A stretch of DNA of 64,000 nucleotides from Closterium sp. NIES-65. Lineage: Eukaryota; Streptophyta; Zygnematophyceae; Desmidiales; Closteriaceae. The stretch lies in NCBI GenBank assembly GCA_948144175.1, contig CANXME010000387.1, positions 1,268,501 through 1,332,500 of the forward strand, written 5' to 3'. Below, piece by piece: positions 1 through 9,300 of this stretch. Under the pieces are notes generated by a model. The model ran no database searches. It was not told the DNA's origin and was given only the letters and a program-made list of their open reading frames with translations. Positions within the stretch are counted from its first letter, which is position 1. Every line of letters begins with the position of its first letter. The translations under genes and the position numbers were made by a program.

Positions 1-2253
1 TACTTCGTTCCGCTCCTGGAGCAGGTTCTTGGTCTCCCGCCCTCTACTGGTCATGCTCCTCCCTTAGAGTGTCCACAACCTGTCCAATCGCAGTCACAGT
101 TACAGCCCGCCTCCCCTCTACCTGCTCCTTCTCCCTACACTGGTCCTACTGGAGGTCTTGCTGAGCGTCGTGAGCCTGCGTCTCGTCCTGCGTCGCCTGT
201 TCGTGCTGCTCGCACTAGTGGTCGTACTGCGCGTCCGCGTCCTCCTGCGGTCCCCGGCACACACCAGATGGCGGTGCGTCCTTCCACTGCTCCTCTGCGT
301 GTCCCTTTGCCGTCTCCTCCAGAGTCCTCTCTGCCTGTCCTTCCTGACCTTGAGTCCAACTCTCTTCGTGCTACCAGTCCTACTGTCACGCATTTCCTGG
401 CCACTGTTCTCACTGACCCTTCCTTTAAGTCCACTGCTGCGTCTGCCTTAGTGGCTGAGCTTCTCGACTTCGCTGCTCGCTGTCGTCTAGACTACGCCAC
501 TAGTCTTGTTGCTGAGTCTGAGTCTGTCTGTCCTCCGTCCGTTGGGGGTGGGTGTGCTCTTAGCATGGACGTCCTTGAGGACAGGCAGGAGGAGTTCCAG
601 TGTTTTGCTGCTGCTTTGCCTCATCTCGTGTCCACGTTGATTGCCCTTGAGGGAGACCCGGATGCACCAGACATCCCGACTCCTCGATCGTACGCTCAGG
701 CGATCAAGGGTCCCTACTCCTCTCAGTGGCAGTCAGCCATGGACGCAGAGATGGCTTCCTGGAAGTCCACAGGAACCTACGTCGACGAGGTTCCCCCACC
801 TTGGGCGAACATCGTCAGTGGCATGTGGATTTTCAGGGTGAAGCGGCCGCCGGGTTCTCCGCCTGTCTTCAAGGCGCGTTACGTGGCTCGAGGCTTCAGT
901 CAGCGGCAGGGAGTTGACTACTTTCAGACCTTCTCTCCCACCCCGAAGATGACCACTCTTCGGGTGCTGCTGCACATAGCCGCTCAGCGCGACTACGAGC
1001 TTCACTCTCTTGACTTCAGCACTGCTTTTCTGTAGGGCAGCCTGCACGAGGAGATCTGGCTGCGCCGCCCACCTGGCTTCACTGGGTCGTTTCCTCCTGG
1101 TACCCAGTGGAGCCTCCGGCGGCCAGTCTACGGTCTCCGCCAGGCACCCCGTGAGTGGCACGACACACTGAGGACTACACTTGCGGCTCTTGGGTTTGCT
1201 CCCTCTACTGCCGACCCGTCGCTATTTCTGCGTACTGACACCTCTTTGCCGCCGTTCTACATTCTCGTGTACGTTAACGACTTGGTCTTTGCCACTGCTG
1301 ACACTGCTGAACTTGCCCACGTGAAGTCGGTGCTGTAGAAGAGACACACGTGCACAGACCTGGGTGAACTGCGAAGCTACCTTGTCTTGCATTTCACCTG
1401 GGACAGAGCACAGCGCACCATTACCCTGACTAAGTCACACATGGCGCAGCAGGTCCTTCAGTGCTTCGGCTTTACGTACTCCTCGCCTCAGGCCACTCCT
1501 CTCTCTACTCGCCACTCACTCTCAGCTCTGCCTTCGGATGAGTCCGTAGAGCCGAGTGGCCCGTACCCAGAGCTTGTTGGCTGCCTCATGTACTTGATGA
1601 CCTGCACACGACCTGACCTTGCATACCCTCTTAGCATCTTGGCACGCTATGTTGCTCCTGGGAGACACCGACTAGAGCACATGGCTACAGCGAAGAGGGT
1701 GTTGCGCTACGTGTGCAGTACGTTGGGCATGGGGCTAGTGCTTGGAGGGCGACGTCGAGTGGTCCTCACAGGTCACGCAGACGCTTCTTGGGCTGACGAC
1801 CAGCCGACACAGCGGTCGTCACAGGGTTACACCTTCAGCCTTGGCTCTGGCTCTGTTTCGTGGTGGTCTACCCGCTCGTCTTCTGTTCTCACCTCCAGCT
1901 GTGAGGCTGAGATCTACGCGGGGGCCATGGCTGCACAGGAGCTACGCTGACTCACCTACCTGCTGACTGACCTAGGAGAGCCGCCTTGTTCTCCTCCAGT
2001 TCTGTATGTAGACAACAAGGCCATGCTGGCTTTGTGTCGGGAGCACAGACTGGAGCACAGAACGAAGCACATTGCTCTTCGCTACTTCCTGGCTCGTGAG
2101 CTGCAGTAGCGTGGTCACCTCCGCCTCACCTACGTGGCCTCTGAGGCCAACACTGCTGATATCTTCACCAAGGCTCTTCCGCCTTGTGATCATCAGCGCT
2201 TCTGTGCTATGCTAGGTCTTGTGCCTACTTGGCCTCACTTGCTCACTTCTTGA
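1..2253 (+). pseudogene. C1 pol remnant: linker, RT and RNase H
   Basis: Frame 1 is continuous from base 1 to the natural stop at 2251-2253, with no frameshift, but four in-frame stops interrupt it. By comparison with the sister copies in this window they are Q to TAG at 1033, Q to TAG at 1336, W to TGA at 1948 and Q to TAG at 2107. The Pro/Ser-rich linker covers about 1-640 and RT begins near 720. The polymerase YVDD box reads YVND (1271-1282) because a CpG has become TpA. RNase H follows, with the SCEAEIYAG and YVDNKA motifs. The protein is dead; the family assignment is secure from near identity to C3, C5 and C6. Confidence 0.92.
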
Positions 2254-2452
2254 CCTTGTTTGTACAGTACTCTTTCTATACCTGCACTTGCTTGTTTACC
2301 TTTATATATATGATCTTGCATGTGAACTGGCCTTGTGGCCTTGCTCTTGTGCTCGGACTGTGTGGTGACGTTATGATCCACCCTGAGCTTGCCTTGCTTT
2401 TCTTGACTGGTCTTGTGACCCCTTGTTCTCCCCCACTTTGCCTATGGGGGTG
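2254..2452 (+). other. C1 3' UTR with polypurine-tract hairpin
   Basis: This non-coding tail lies between the pol stop and the 3' LTR. Near its end CCCCCA and TGGGGG flank a short loop, forming an inverted repeat directly before the LTR; the G-rich arm is the likely polypurine tract for plus-strand priming. The same arrangement appears in C3, C5 and C6, and slightly varied in C4. Confidence 0.7.
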
Positions 2453-2578
2453 TGTCAGGCATATATGCTATAGTCTGTGTAGGCTGTAGTGGGGCAGTTC
2501 ATATGGGGTACAACACTTTAGGGTTTACTACTTGTACTCCTCATTCTGCTCAATGCATTCATTCCTCGTTTCTTTTCA
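2453..2578 (+). repeat. C1 3' LTR (126 bp)
   Basis: It starts TGTCAGG and ends TTTTCA. It shares the GTAGGCTGTAGTGGGG core and the GGGGTACA motif with the other short copia LTRs of the window. The partner 5' LTR is outside the window. Confidence 0.8.
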
Positions 2579-3563
2579 GGAGGTTGCTCGTACCTTCATG
2601 ATCTATGCGGCTGCTCCCCATTTTCTGTGGGCGTTTGCGGTCCGATACGCTGCGCATCAGCTCAACCTCTCGCCCCGTGTCTCTGAGCCAGAGACCTCGC
2701 CCACCCTCTGGTGGACAGGGAAGGTAGGCGATGCGTCGGTGTTCTGGGTCTCGGGCGCGCTTTCCTTTGTTCGCGATGCCAAAGCGAGTAAGCTCTCCTC
2801 TCCCACTCTTCGCTGCGTCTTCCTTGGCTTCCCCACCGACGCCCCGCAGTGGCAGTTCTATTACCCACGTGACCGTCGCGTGTTCTCCTCCCAGGACGTC
2901 ACCTTTGACGAGTCGGTCTGTTTCTATAGACTACACCCGCATACGTCCCACCCGGTCCCCCTAGCGCCTCTCTTCCTGGTACCAGTCTCCCCCCCCCCAA
3001 GTAGACCCTCTCCCCCTGGAGGGTCCTGCTCCCTCAGGTGTGTCTCAAGTAGACCCACCCCCCTTGGTTGAGCCTTTCGAGATCTCTTCTGACTCCTCTG
3101 GCCCGCCTGAGGGGGTGACCCCACCGCTGACGACACGGCGGCCACTTGCCGCTCTCCACGCTTGGAGACCCCCCCTGGTTTTCCGCCTCGGCCGTCTTCG
3201 CCACCTCCGCAGCCTGCTGCTGTGGACTCTGGAGCCGAGACTGCTGGTGCTGAACCTGGGGGTGCTGAGACAGAGGGTGAGGGTTCTGGGGGTGCCGCGA
3301 CTGGGGGTGCTGCGACTGGGGGTGCTGGTTCTGGGGGTGCTGCGTCTGGGGGTGCTGCGAGTCCTAGTGGCGGTGGAGCTGTGGGTTCTGGAGCTGGACA
3401 GCCACCGCAGCCTGATCTACTTTAGACGCTCTCGCCGCAGGCGATTCGTGCATGGATCGTTCGGGGAGGCAGTCCTGGTGGTGGAGGGTACGGTCCTGCT
3501 GGTGCTGGAGCTACTAGTCCTGGAGGTACTGCTGCTGCTGGAGGTGCTGGAGGTACTGCTGGA
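2579..3563 (+). pseudogene. C2 integrase C-terminus and linker start
   Basis: Frame 3 encodes VARTFMIYAAAPHFLW and VGDASVFWV, the family's integrase C-terminal region, followed by the capped RRVFSSQDVTFDES motif. Frame is lost in a run of C at about 2990 and again in the C-rich run near 3168, where reading returns to frame 3. The Gly/Ala-rich linker then runs to the solo LTR, with a TAG at 3423-3425. Both slips lie in C homopolymers. The product is not functional. Confidence 0.8.
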
Positions 3564-3940
3564 TGTGAGAGTACGACGGCTTATGCCAGCTATGCTTGCT
3601 TGCCTTTACTTTATTATGCTATTTCTAGCGTAGGATAATTATATGCATGCATGAATTGCTTGATTTCCTAGGCTAGGTGCTTTCCTATATTTAATTATAG
3701 TTATAGCACCGAGCTAGGTTGCGTGCACTGAATTCTGGCTTTCCGGTTGCCACCGAATTGCCTTCTACCGAATTCGGTAAGGATCTGTTCGGGACGCTTC
3801 GCGACCTGCGGAACCTTCGCGTAACACCTGGTTACGGGGCCTTGTGTCGAGCCTATATATAGCATCGTGTTGTACCCAGGTGATCATTCAATTCATTCAA
3901 TTACAATTCTCTTTTCTGAGCTCGATCCTAGATCCTCACA
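3564..3940 (+). repeat. Solo LTR S1 of the G1 chromovirus family
   Basis: It is 377 bp, starts TGTGAGAGTACG and ends GATCCTCACA, and is closely similar to the 389-bp LTRs of G1. The 5-bp target duplication CTGGA flanks it at 3559-3563 and 3941-3945. Removing the LTR and one duplication (382 bp) rejoins the C2 linker in frame, from frame 3 to frame 1. It probably arose by LTR-LTR recombination after a full insertion. It contains a TATA-like CTATATATAG (3852-3861) and the palindrome ACCGAATTCGGT (3767-3778). Confidence 0.93.
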
Positions 3941-5922
3941 CTGGAGGTGCTGCAGGTGCTGGAGGTACTGGAGCTGCTAGTGCTGGAGGTGCTGCTAGTG
4001 CTGGAGGTACTGGAGCTGCTCGTGCTGGAGGTGCTGCTAGTGCTGGAGGTGCTGGAGCTGCTAGTGCTGGAGGTGCTGCTGGTGCTGGAGGTGCTAGAGC
4101 TACCAGTGCTGGAGGTGCTGGATCTACTAGTGCTGGAGGTTCTGGTGTTGGAGGTGCTGGAGCTGCTGGTGCTGGAGGTGCTGCTGGTGCTGGAGGTGCT
4201 AGAGCTGCTGGTGCTTGAGCTTCTGGAGCTGCTGGCGCTGGTGGTGCTGGAGCTGCTGGTTCTGGAGTTGCTGGAGCTGCTGGTGCTGGAGGTGCTGCAC
4301 CTGCTGGTGCACTTCGCCACCTTCTCGGTCTTCCGCCAGCTCCGACGGAGTTCCCAGTCGCTGGTACTACTCCTCCGTTACAGTTCCCACAGATACTGCC
4401 TCACTCCCCACTGCTTGCTCCTGCTCCTTACACTGCTGTGCCAGAGTCCTTGCCTGAGCGTCAAGAGCCTGAAACTCGTGCTTCCACTCCTGAGCGTCGA
4501 GAGCCTGAGCCTAGAGCGTCCATTCCTGCTCGTGGTAGTCGTGTGCGTTGTCCTCGTACTTTGGCTGTCCCAGGCACTCACGATATGACACTCCGTCCTT
4601 CCTCTGTTCCACAGCGTGTTGTCCTACCGTCACCTCCTGCGTCGTCTCTTCCTGCCGTTGCTGACCCTTCGCCTGACCTTGCTCGTGCATCCAGTCCAAT
4701 TGTCACTCGCTTGCTTGCTACAGTTGTGACGGACCCTACGTTTTTGTCTCCTGCTGCGTCTGCCCTAGTCGCTGAGCTAGTTGACTTTGCTGCTGCGCGC
4801 CGCCTAGACTACCTTGCGAGTCTTGTTACTGACCCTAACCCTGTCTGTCCTCCGTCCGTCAGGGGTGAGGTTGCCCTTGGTTGTGCCGTTCTTGAGGAAA
4901 GACAGGAGGAGCTGGAGTGTCTTGCCGCCGCTGCACCTCATCTTGTGACCATGCTACTTGCCCCTGAGGGAGACCCGGATGCACTTGACATCCCCACTCC
5001 GCACTCTTACAGAGAGGCGATCTCGGGTGAGTACTCCTCTCAGTGGCAGACAGCCATGGACGCAGAGATGGCTTCCTCAAAGTCCACAGGCACCTATGTC
5101 AATGAGGTTCCCTCACGTGGGGCGAACATCATCAGTGGCATGTGGATCTTCATGGTGAAGCGGCCGCCGGGTTCTCCGACTGTCTTCAAGGCACGGTACG
5201 TTGCTCGAGGCTTCAGTCAGCGTGAGGGGGTCGACTTTTTTCAGACCTTCCCCCCCACCCCGAAGATGACCACTCTTCGGGTGTTGCTACATGTTGCCGC
5301 TCAGCGTGAGTACGAGCTACACTCCCTCAACTTCTCGACAGCTTTCTTGCAGGGTAGCCTTCACGAGGCCATCTGGCTGCGCCGTCCACCTGGCTTCACT
5401 TGGTTGTTTCTTGAGGGTACCTAGTGGAGCCTACGGCGTCCAGTGTACGGCCTCCGTTAGGCACCTCGCGAGTGGCACGACACACTGAGGACGACACTTG
5501 CAGCTCTTGGGTTTGCTCCTTCGACTGCTGACCCGTCTCTGTTTCTTTGCACCGACACTACCCTGCCGCCGTTCTATGTTCTCGTGTATGTCGCCGACTT
5601 GGTCTTTGCTATTGCCAACATAGAGACGCTGGTCCTAGTGAAAGGGGAGCTGCAGGAGAGACACACCTGCACTGACCTGGGTGAGCTGCGGAGCTATATT
5701 GGCTTGCAGATCACCCGGGACAAAGCACGGCGCACCATCACCCTGACTTAGTCACACATGGTGCACCAGGTCCTCCGGCGCTTCCGCTTCTAGTATTCCT
5801 CTGTCTACCGGTCACTCGTTCTCAGCTCAACCTTTGGACGAGTCCGTAGAGCCGAGTGGTCCGTACCCAGAGCTTGTGGGTTGCCTCTTGTACCTAATGA
5901 CGTGCACACGACTTGACCTGGT
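3941..5922 (+). pseudogene. C2 linker and reverse transcriptase remnant
   Basis: Frame 1 carries a Gly/Ala-rich repeat tract (about 3941-4310) with a TGA at 4216, then a Pro-rich linker and the RT fold, including GMWIFMVKRPPGSP and ARGFSQREGVDFFQTF. Stops are Q to TAG at 5422, 5458 and 5749, plus TAG at 5791. The catalytic YVDD reads YVAD (5588-5597). A small deletion near 5800 moves reading to frame 2, where YPELVGCLLYLMTCTR is seen before the break at 5922. RNase H is absent. Confidence 0.88.
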
Positions 5923-6794
5923 GGAAGACACCGAAGACGCCCGGGCTCAGTACTACAGTGAGTCTCTCATGGCGTGCAGTGTGCTGCAGCGAAATATGAC
6001 GCCCGCGGAGCAACTCGGCATCCGCTCCTACAAAGAGACCGATCCAACCTTGGAGGCTCGGAAGAACCTCATTGAGGTTTATCAGCCGAAGGACTCAGTC
6101 ACCTCCAGCAGGCTCCTGCAGCAACTCATGGAGATAAAGATGGGGCACGGAGAGAGAGCGAACTCATATATCAACCAGTGTAAGAATGCTCGTGATCAAA
6201 TCATGAAGCACGGAAGCGCAATTTCGGAAGAAATCTTGATAAACATCGTGCTCCAAGGACTTGGGCCCGAGTGGAAGCCCTGCAAGGCGCTAATTCGACA
6301 GAAGGGGGTTATCTCAGAAGCTACCCTCTGTGTCGCTCTACTGAAAGAGCAACAAGACATGGACTCAAGCAAAGAGAGTCGCGCACTGCGACGAAATCAA
6401 CTCGCCTTCTAGGTTATCTCAAAAGCTACCCTCTGTGTAGCTCTACTGACAGAGCAACAAGACATGGACTCAAGCAAAGAGAGTCTCGCACTGCGATGAA
6501 ATCAACTCGCCTTCTACGCCGACAACCGTGAAGAGTGACGACAAACGCGGCGCCACTGCTGCAAAATCTGCAAAATCTTTGGACACTCAATGGACCGATG
6601 CAGATACTGGTTCAACAATCGTCCCCAGAACTCCACTCACCAAAACAACTGGGTCAGCCAACAATATGCTCAACAGCAATCACAGCAATCGCAGCACCAA
6701 GATCCCTGTCCACCTGCTCACGAACAACAGCAGTAGTCACAAGCATCTCCGACGTGAGCGGCGAGAAACGTGATCGCGAACATGGCGACAAGGC
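5923..6794 (+). pseudogene. H0 gag with CCHC zinc knuckle
   Basis: Frame 2 encodes a copia capsid: DARAQYYSESLMACSVLQ, then LIEVYQPKDSV and LQQLMEIKMGHGERANSYI, typical of the UBN2/retrotran gag fold. A canonical CX2CX4HX4C knuckle (CKICKIFGHSMDRC) lies at 6560-6601 in the same frame. A 105-bp in-frame duplication precedes it and creates a TAG at its joint (6410-6412). A TGA at 6533-6535 looks like CGA to TGA. A Gln-rich tail follows. The N-terminus is lost at the 5922 junction. C3 inserted at 6794. Confidence 0.85.
6307..6516 (+). repeat. 105-bp tandem duplication in H0 gag
   Basis: Bases 6307-6411 and 6412-6516 are two near-identical copies of a 35-codon unit starting GGTTATCTCA. They differ at a few positions, mostly transitions. 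The unit is a multiple of three, so frame is kept, but the joint makes a TAG. Confidence 0.92.
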
Positions 6795-6919
6795 TGTCAG
6801 AACATTATAGCTTATGCTTTTGTGTAGGCTGTAGTGGGGTAGCCCATATGGGGTACAACCCAATTAGGGTTAGTACTTGTACCCAACTGTTTCATAGTTC
6901 ATCCATTCTCATTTTCTCA
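6795..6919 (+). repeat. C3 5' LTR (125 bp)
   Basis: It runs TGTCAGAACATT to TTTTCTCA and is identical to 15487-15611. It includes GGCTGTAGTGGGGTAGCCC and the GGGGTACAACCC motif common to the family. At this length a complete U3 promoter is doubtful. Confidence 0.96.
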
Positions 6920-6933
6920 TGGTATCGAGCAGG
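6920..6933 (+). other. C3 primer binding site
   Basis: TGGTATCGAGCAGG follows the LTR immediately. It resembles the plant copia site TGGTATCAGAGC, which pairs with initiator Met-tRNA, less one A. The same variant is found in C5 (and TGGTATAGAGCAGG in C6), so the change is a family trait. Confidence 0.85.
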
Positions 6934-8021
6934 TTCCCCCGTGGGAACTGTGCCTAGGGCCCACCACATCGACCTTTTTTTCCTGCCCGAAGCGCGCTCC
7001 GCCCGAGTCGCACTTCGTCGAGCCACCCTAGCGGCCCTTTCCCCTAGCGGCCCCGCTGCATGTCGCCTCGACCCCGCCGCCCGTCGCTTCGGTCCCGCCG
7101 CCCGTCGTCGCGGCCCCGCCGCCCTACCTCGCGGCCCCGCCGCCCTACCTCGCGGCCCCGCCGTCCTACCTCGCAGCCCCGCCACCCTACCTCGCGGCCC
7201 CGCCGCCCTACCTCGCAGCCCCGCCGCCCTACCTCGCGGCCCCGCCACCCTACCTCGCGGCCCCGCCGCCCTACCTCGCGGCCCCGTCGCCCTACCTCGC
7301 GGCCCCGCCGCCCTACCTCGCGGCCCCGCCGCCCTACCTCGCGGCTCCGCCGCCCTACCTCGCGGCCCCGCCGCCCTACCTCTCGGCCCCGCCGCCCTAC
7401 CTCGCGGCCCCGCCGCCCACGCGGCCCCGCCGCCCTACCTCGCAGCCCCGTCGCCCTACCTCGCGGCCCTGCTCAGCGGCCCTGCTCAGCGGCCTCGCCG
7501 CCCTTCTGCACCGGCCCCTGCCGCCCTACTCCTGCGGACCCGCCGCCCTACTCCTGCGGCCCCGCCACCCTACTCCTGCGGCCCCGCCGCCCTCCTCTTG
7601 CGGCCCCGCCGCCCTACTCCTGCGGCCCCGCCGCCCTACTCCTACGGCCCCGCCGCCCTACTCAGCGGCCCCGCCACCGTTCACCAGCGGCCCTGCCGCC
7701 CTACACCGCCCGCGCCGCCCGAGCTGCCACAACAGCCCGAGCCGCCCGAGCCACCCGAGCCGCCCGAGTCGCCCGAGCCGCCTGAGCCACCCGAGCCGCC
7801 CGAGCCGCCCAAGCCGCCCGAGCCGCCCGAGCCGCCCGAGTCGCCTGATCAGCCGAGTCGCCGGTGCCGCGGAGCCGCAGTCGCTACTGAGCCGTCCGAG
7901 CAGCCGTGTTGCCGTGTTACTGCACTACTGAGCTGCCCGACTTGCCCTGTCTGGTGAGAACAGCGCTTCTGTCACTGCACAGCCCCTGTCCTACAGTTGG
8001 TCTCGCTAGTCTACTGCTGTC
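6934..8021 (+). repeat. C3 leader with GC-rich tandem arrays
   Basis: About 1.09 kb separates the primer site from the gag ATG. From about 7100 to 7460 it is a 21-bp tandem array (some 16 units built on CCGCCCTACCTCGCGG). About 7510-7670 is a second array containing CCTACTCCTGCGGCC, and about 7735-7850 a 9-bp array of GAGCCGCCC. Because 21 and 9 are multiples of three, several frames stay open here. I take it as an untranslated leader rather than a gene: the open frames are pure repeat, and the family gag start lies downstream. Confidence 0.8.
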
Positions 8022-9300
8022 ATGGCTTCCCCTAGTGTTCTCGCTTTTGACGCTGAGGGTCGAGCCATTGACTTTGAGGTTTGGGTAGATGACCTGCAGC
8101 TCTTCTTACAGTGCGATAGGGCAGACGGTCTCTCCCTCTTTGACCTCACCTCTGGCGCCTCTCCTGCCCCTGCTGCTGATGCAGACCCCACTGTTCGCTC
8201 CCAGTGGGCCACGCGCGATGCTGCTGCATGTCTTGCTGTGCGTCGCCACCTGCCTACCTCTGAGCGCGCGCACTTTAGTCAGTACAAGAGTGCTCACACT
8301 TTATACGACGCTGTAGTTGCACGCTACTCTTCCCTTGCCACTGCTGCACTGAGCCACCTTATGCTACCGTACCTCCTTCCTGACCTTGCTGCCTTTCCCA
8401 CAGTCGTTGACCTCGTTACGCACCTCCGCACTAGTGACACTCGCTACCGCGCCGCACTTCCTGCTGAGTTCTGCGCCAAGAATCCCCCCCCCCATGTACA
8501 TCACTCTCTATTTTATAGTCACTCGCCTCCCTGACTCCCTTCGCGTAGTCAGGGACCACTTCCTCTCAATCTGTCCCACCACTCTCACTGTTGACCTCCT
8601 AGAGAAGGCCCTCCTAGCAGTGGAGAAGAGCATAGTCGCTGTAGGAGCCTCTCGTGGTGACCCTCGCACCCCCATCTTTGAGGGGTGTTCCCCTTCCCCC
8701 CTGTTGCCCTCTGTCGCCTCTGCTGCTGCGGCCGACCTTGTTGGTCTTGAGTCGGTCGGTGCGGCGTCTGCCCCTAGCGGGAGACGCCGCTCTGGCAAGG
8801 GCAAGGGGGGCAAGGGCGCGGGTGGGGCTAGCGGGGGTGGTGGAGGTGGCGGTGGGGGCGGCGGGGGGAGTGGGGATGGCGGTGGGAGTGGTGGCGGGGG
8901 TGGAGGTGGCGGTGGCAGCGGCGGAGGCGGAGGCGGCGGTGGCGGTAGCAGTGGGAGCGGAGGCGGCGGTGGCGGCGGAGGTGGAGGCGGCGGTGGTGGA
9001 GGAGGTGGAGCTGGTCGGGGTGGCACTTCTCAGCGGAGCGGCACCGGGAGTGGTCAGCGCCAGCAGCAGCAGCAGCAGCAGCAGCGTTCTCGGGACATCC
9101 CCCCTCCTCAGCAGCTCCGTGAGTGGTACACGCAGCGTCAGCGTGGTGGGGGTTTTGGCCCGTGCACCTACGTCCTCCGCTCCGGCGACCGCGCGGGTGA
9201 GCAATGTGGGGGTGCTCACCCCTCCCAGCGCTGCTTTGGCCGCCTGACGGACGCTTGGCGTCAGCAGTTCCCGGAGGCTAGTGAGATCCCCCGCTGGGGA
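8022..9300 (+). pseudogene. C3 gag
   Basis: The ATG at 8022 opens MASPSVLAFDAEGRAIDFEV, matched by C4 gag (MATLSVLTFDPKGRP), which supports the start. The capsid continues in frame 3 to a run of ten C at 8484-8493, where one extra C moves reading to frame 1 (MYITLYFIVTRLPDSL). A Lys/Gly stretch and a poly-Gly tract (about 8827-9015) follow, then a Gln run, PPPQQLREWYTQR, and a zinc-knuckle-like motif C-x13-C-x3-H-x4-C near 9160-9236. The poly-Gly tract may replace the usual basic nucleocapsid; that role is inferred. Confidence 0.88.

Larger units (their letters stand above)
1..2578 (+). mobile_element. Copia element C1, 3' part
   Basis: This is the 3' portion of a Ty1/copia retrotransposon whose 5' end lies left of the window. 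It holds the linker, reverse transcriptase and RNase H, then a 3' UTR and a 126-bp LTR ending in CA at 2578. At 2579 the sequence switches to the integrase C-terminus of another copia element (C2), so C1 inserted into C2. The target-site duplication cannot be checked because the 5' side is missing. Confidence 0.88.
2579..5922 (+). mobile_element. Copia element C2, internal fragment
   Basis: C2 is the element that C1 entered. It begins in the integrase C-terminal region and continues through the linker and RT, then stops abruptly at about 5922 within the motif that normally reads RPDLAYPLS. It has no RNase H end and no 3' LTR. From 5923 the sequence is gag of the unrelated copia H0. The break is best explained by a deletion that removed the C2 3' end together with the H0 5' LTR and gag start. 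Confidence 0.85.

Noticed and set aside
7100-7680. Regularly spaced repeat resembling a CRISPR array
   Set aside because: The 21-bp units are contiguous without unique spacers, in a eukaryotic retrotransposon leader.
6770-7957. 395-aa Pro/Ala-rich ORF and an overlapping 241-aa Arg/Pro-rich ORF
   Set aside because: They are open only because the 21-bp and 9-bp repeats are multiples of three; both frames are pure repeat, lie upstream of the true gag start, and the first begins outside the element.
8508-9219. Antisense Pro-rich ORFs of 172 and 201 aa
   Set aside because: They mirror the poly-Gly tract of C3 gag. Similar long antisense ORFs over the Gly/Ala linkers (for example 18591-19293) were dropped for the same reason.
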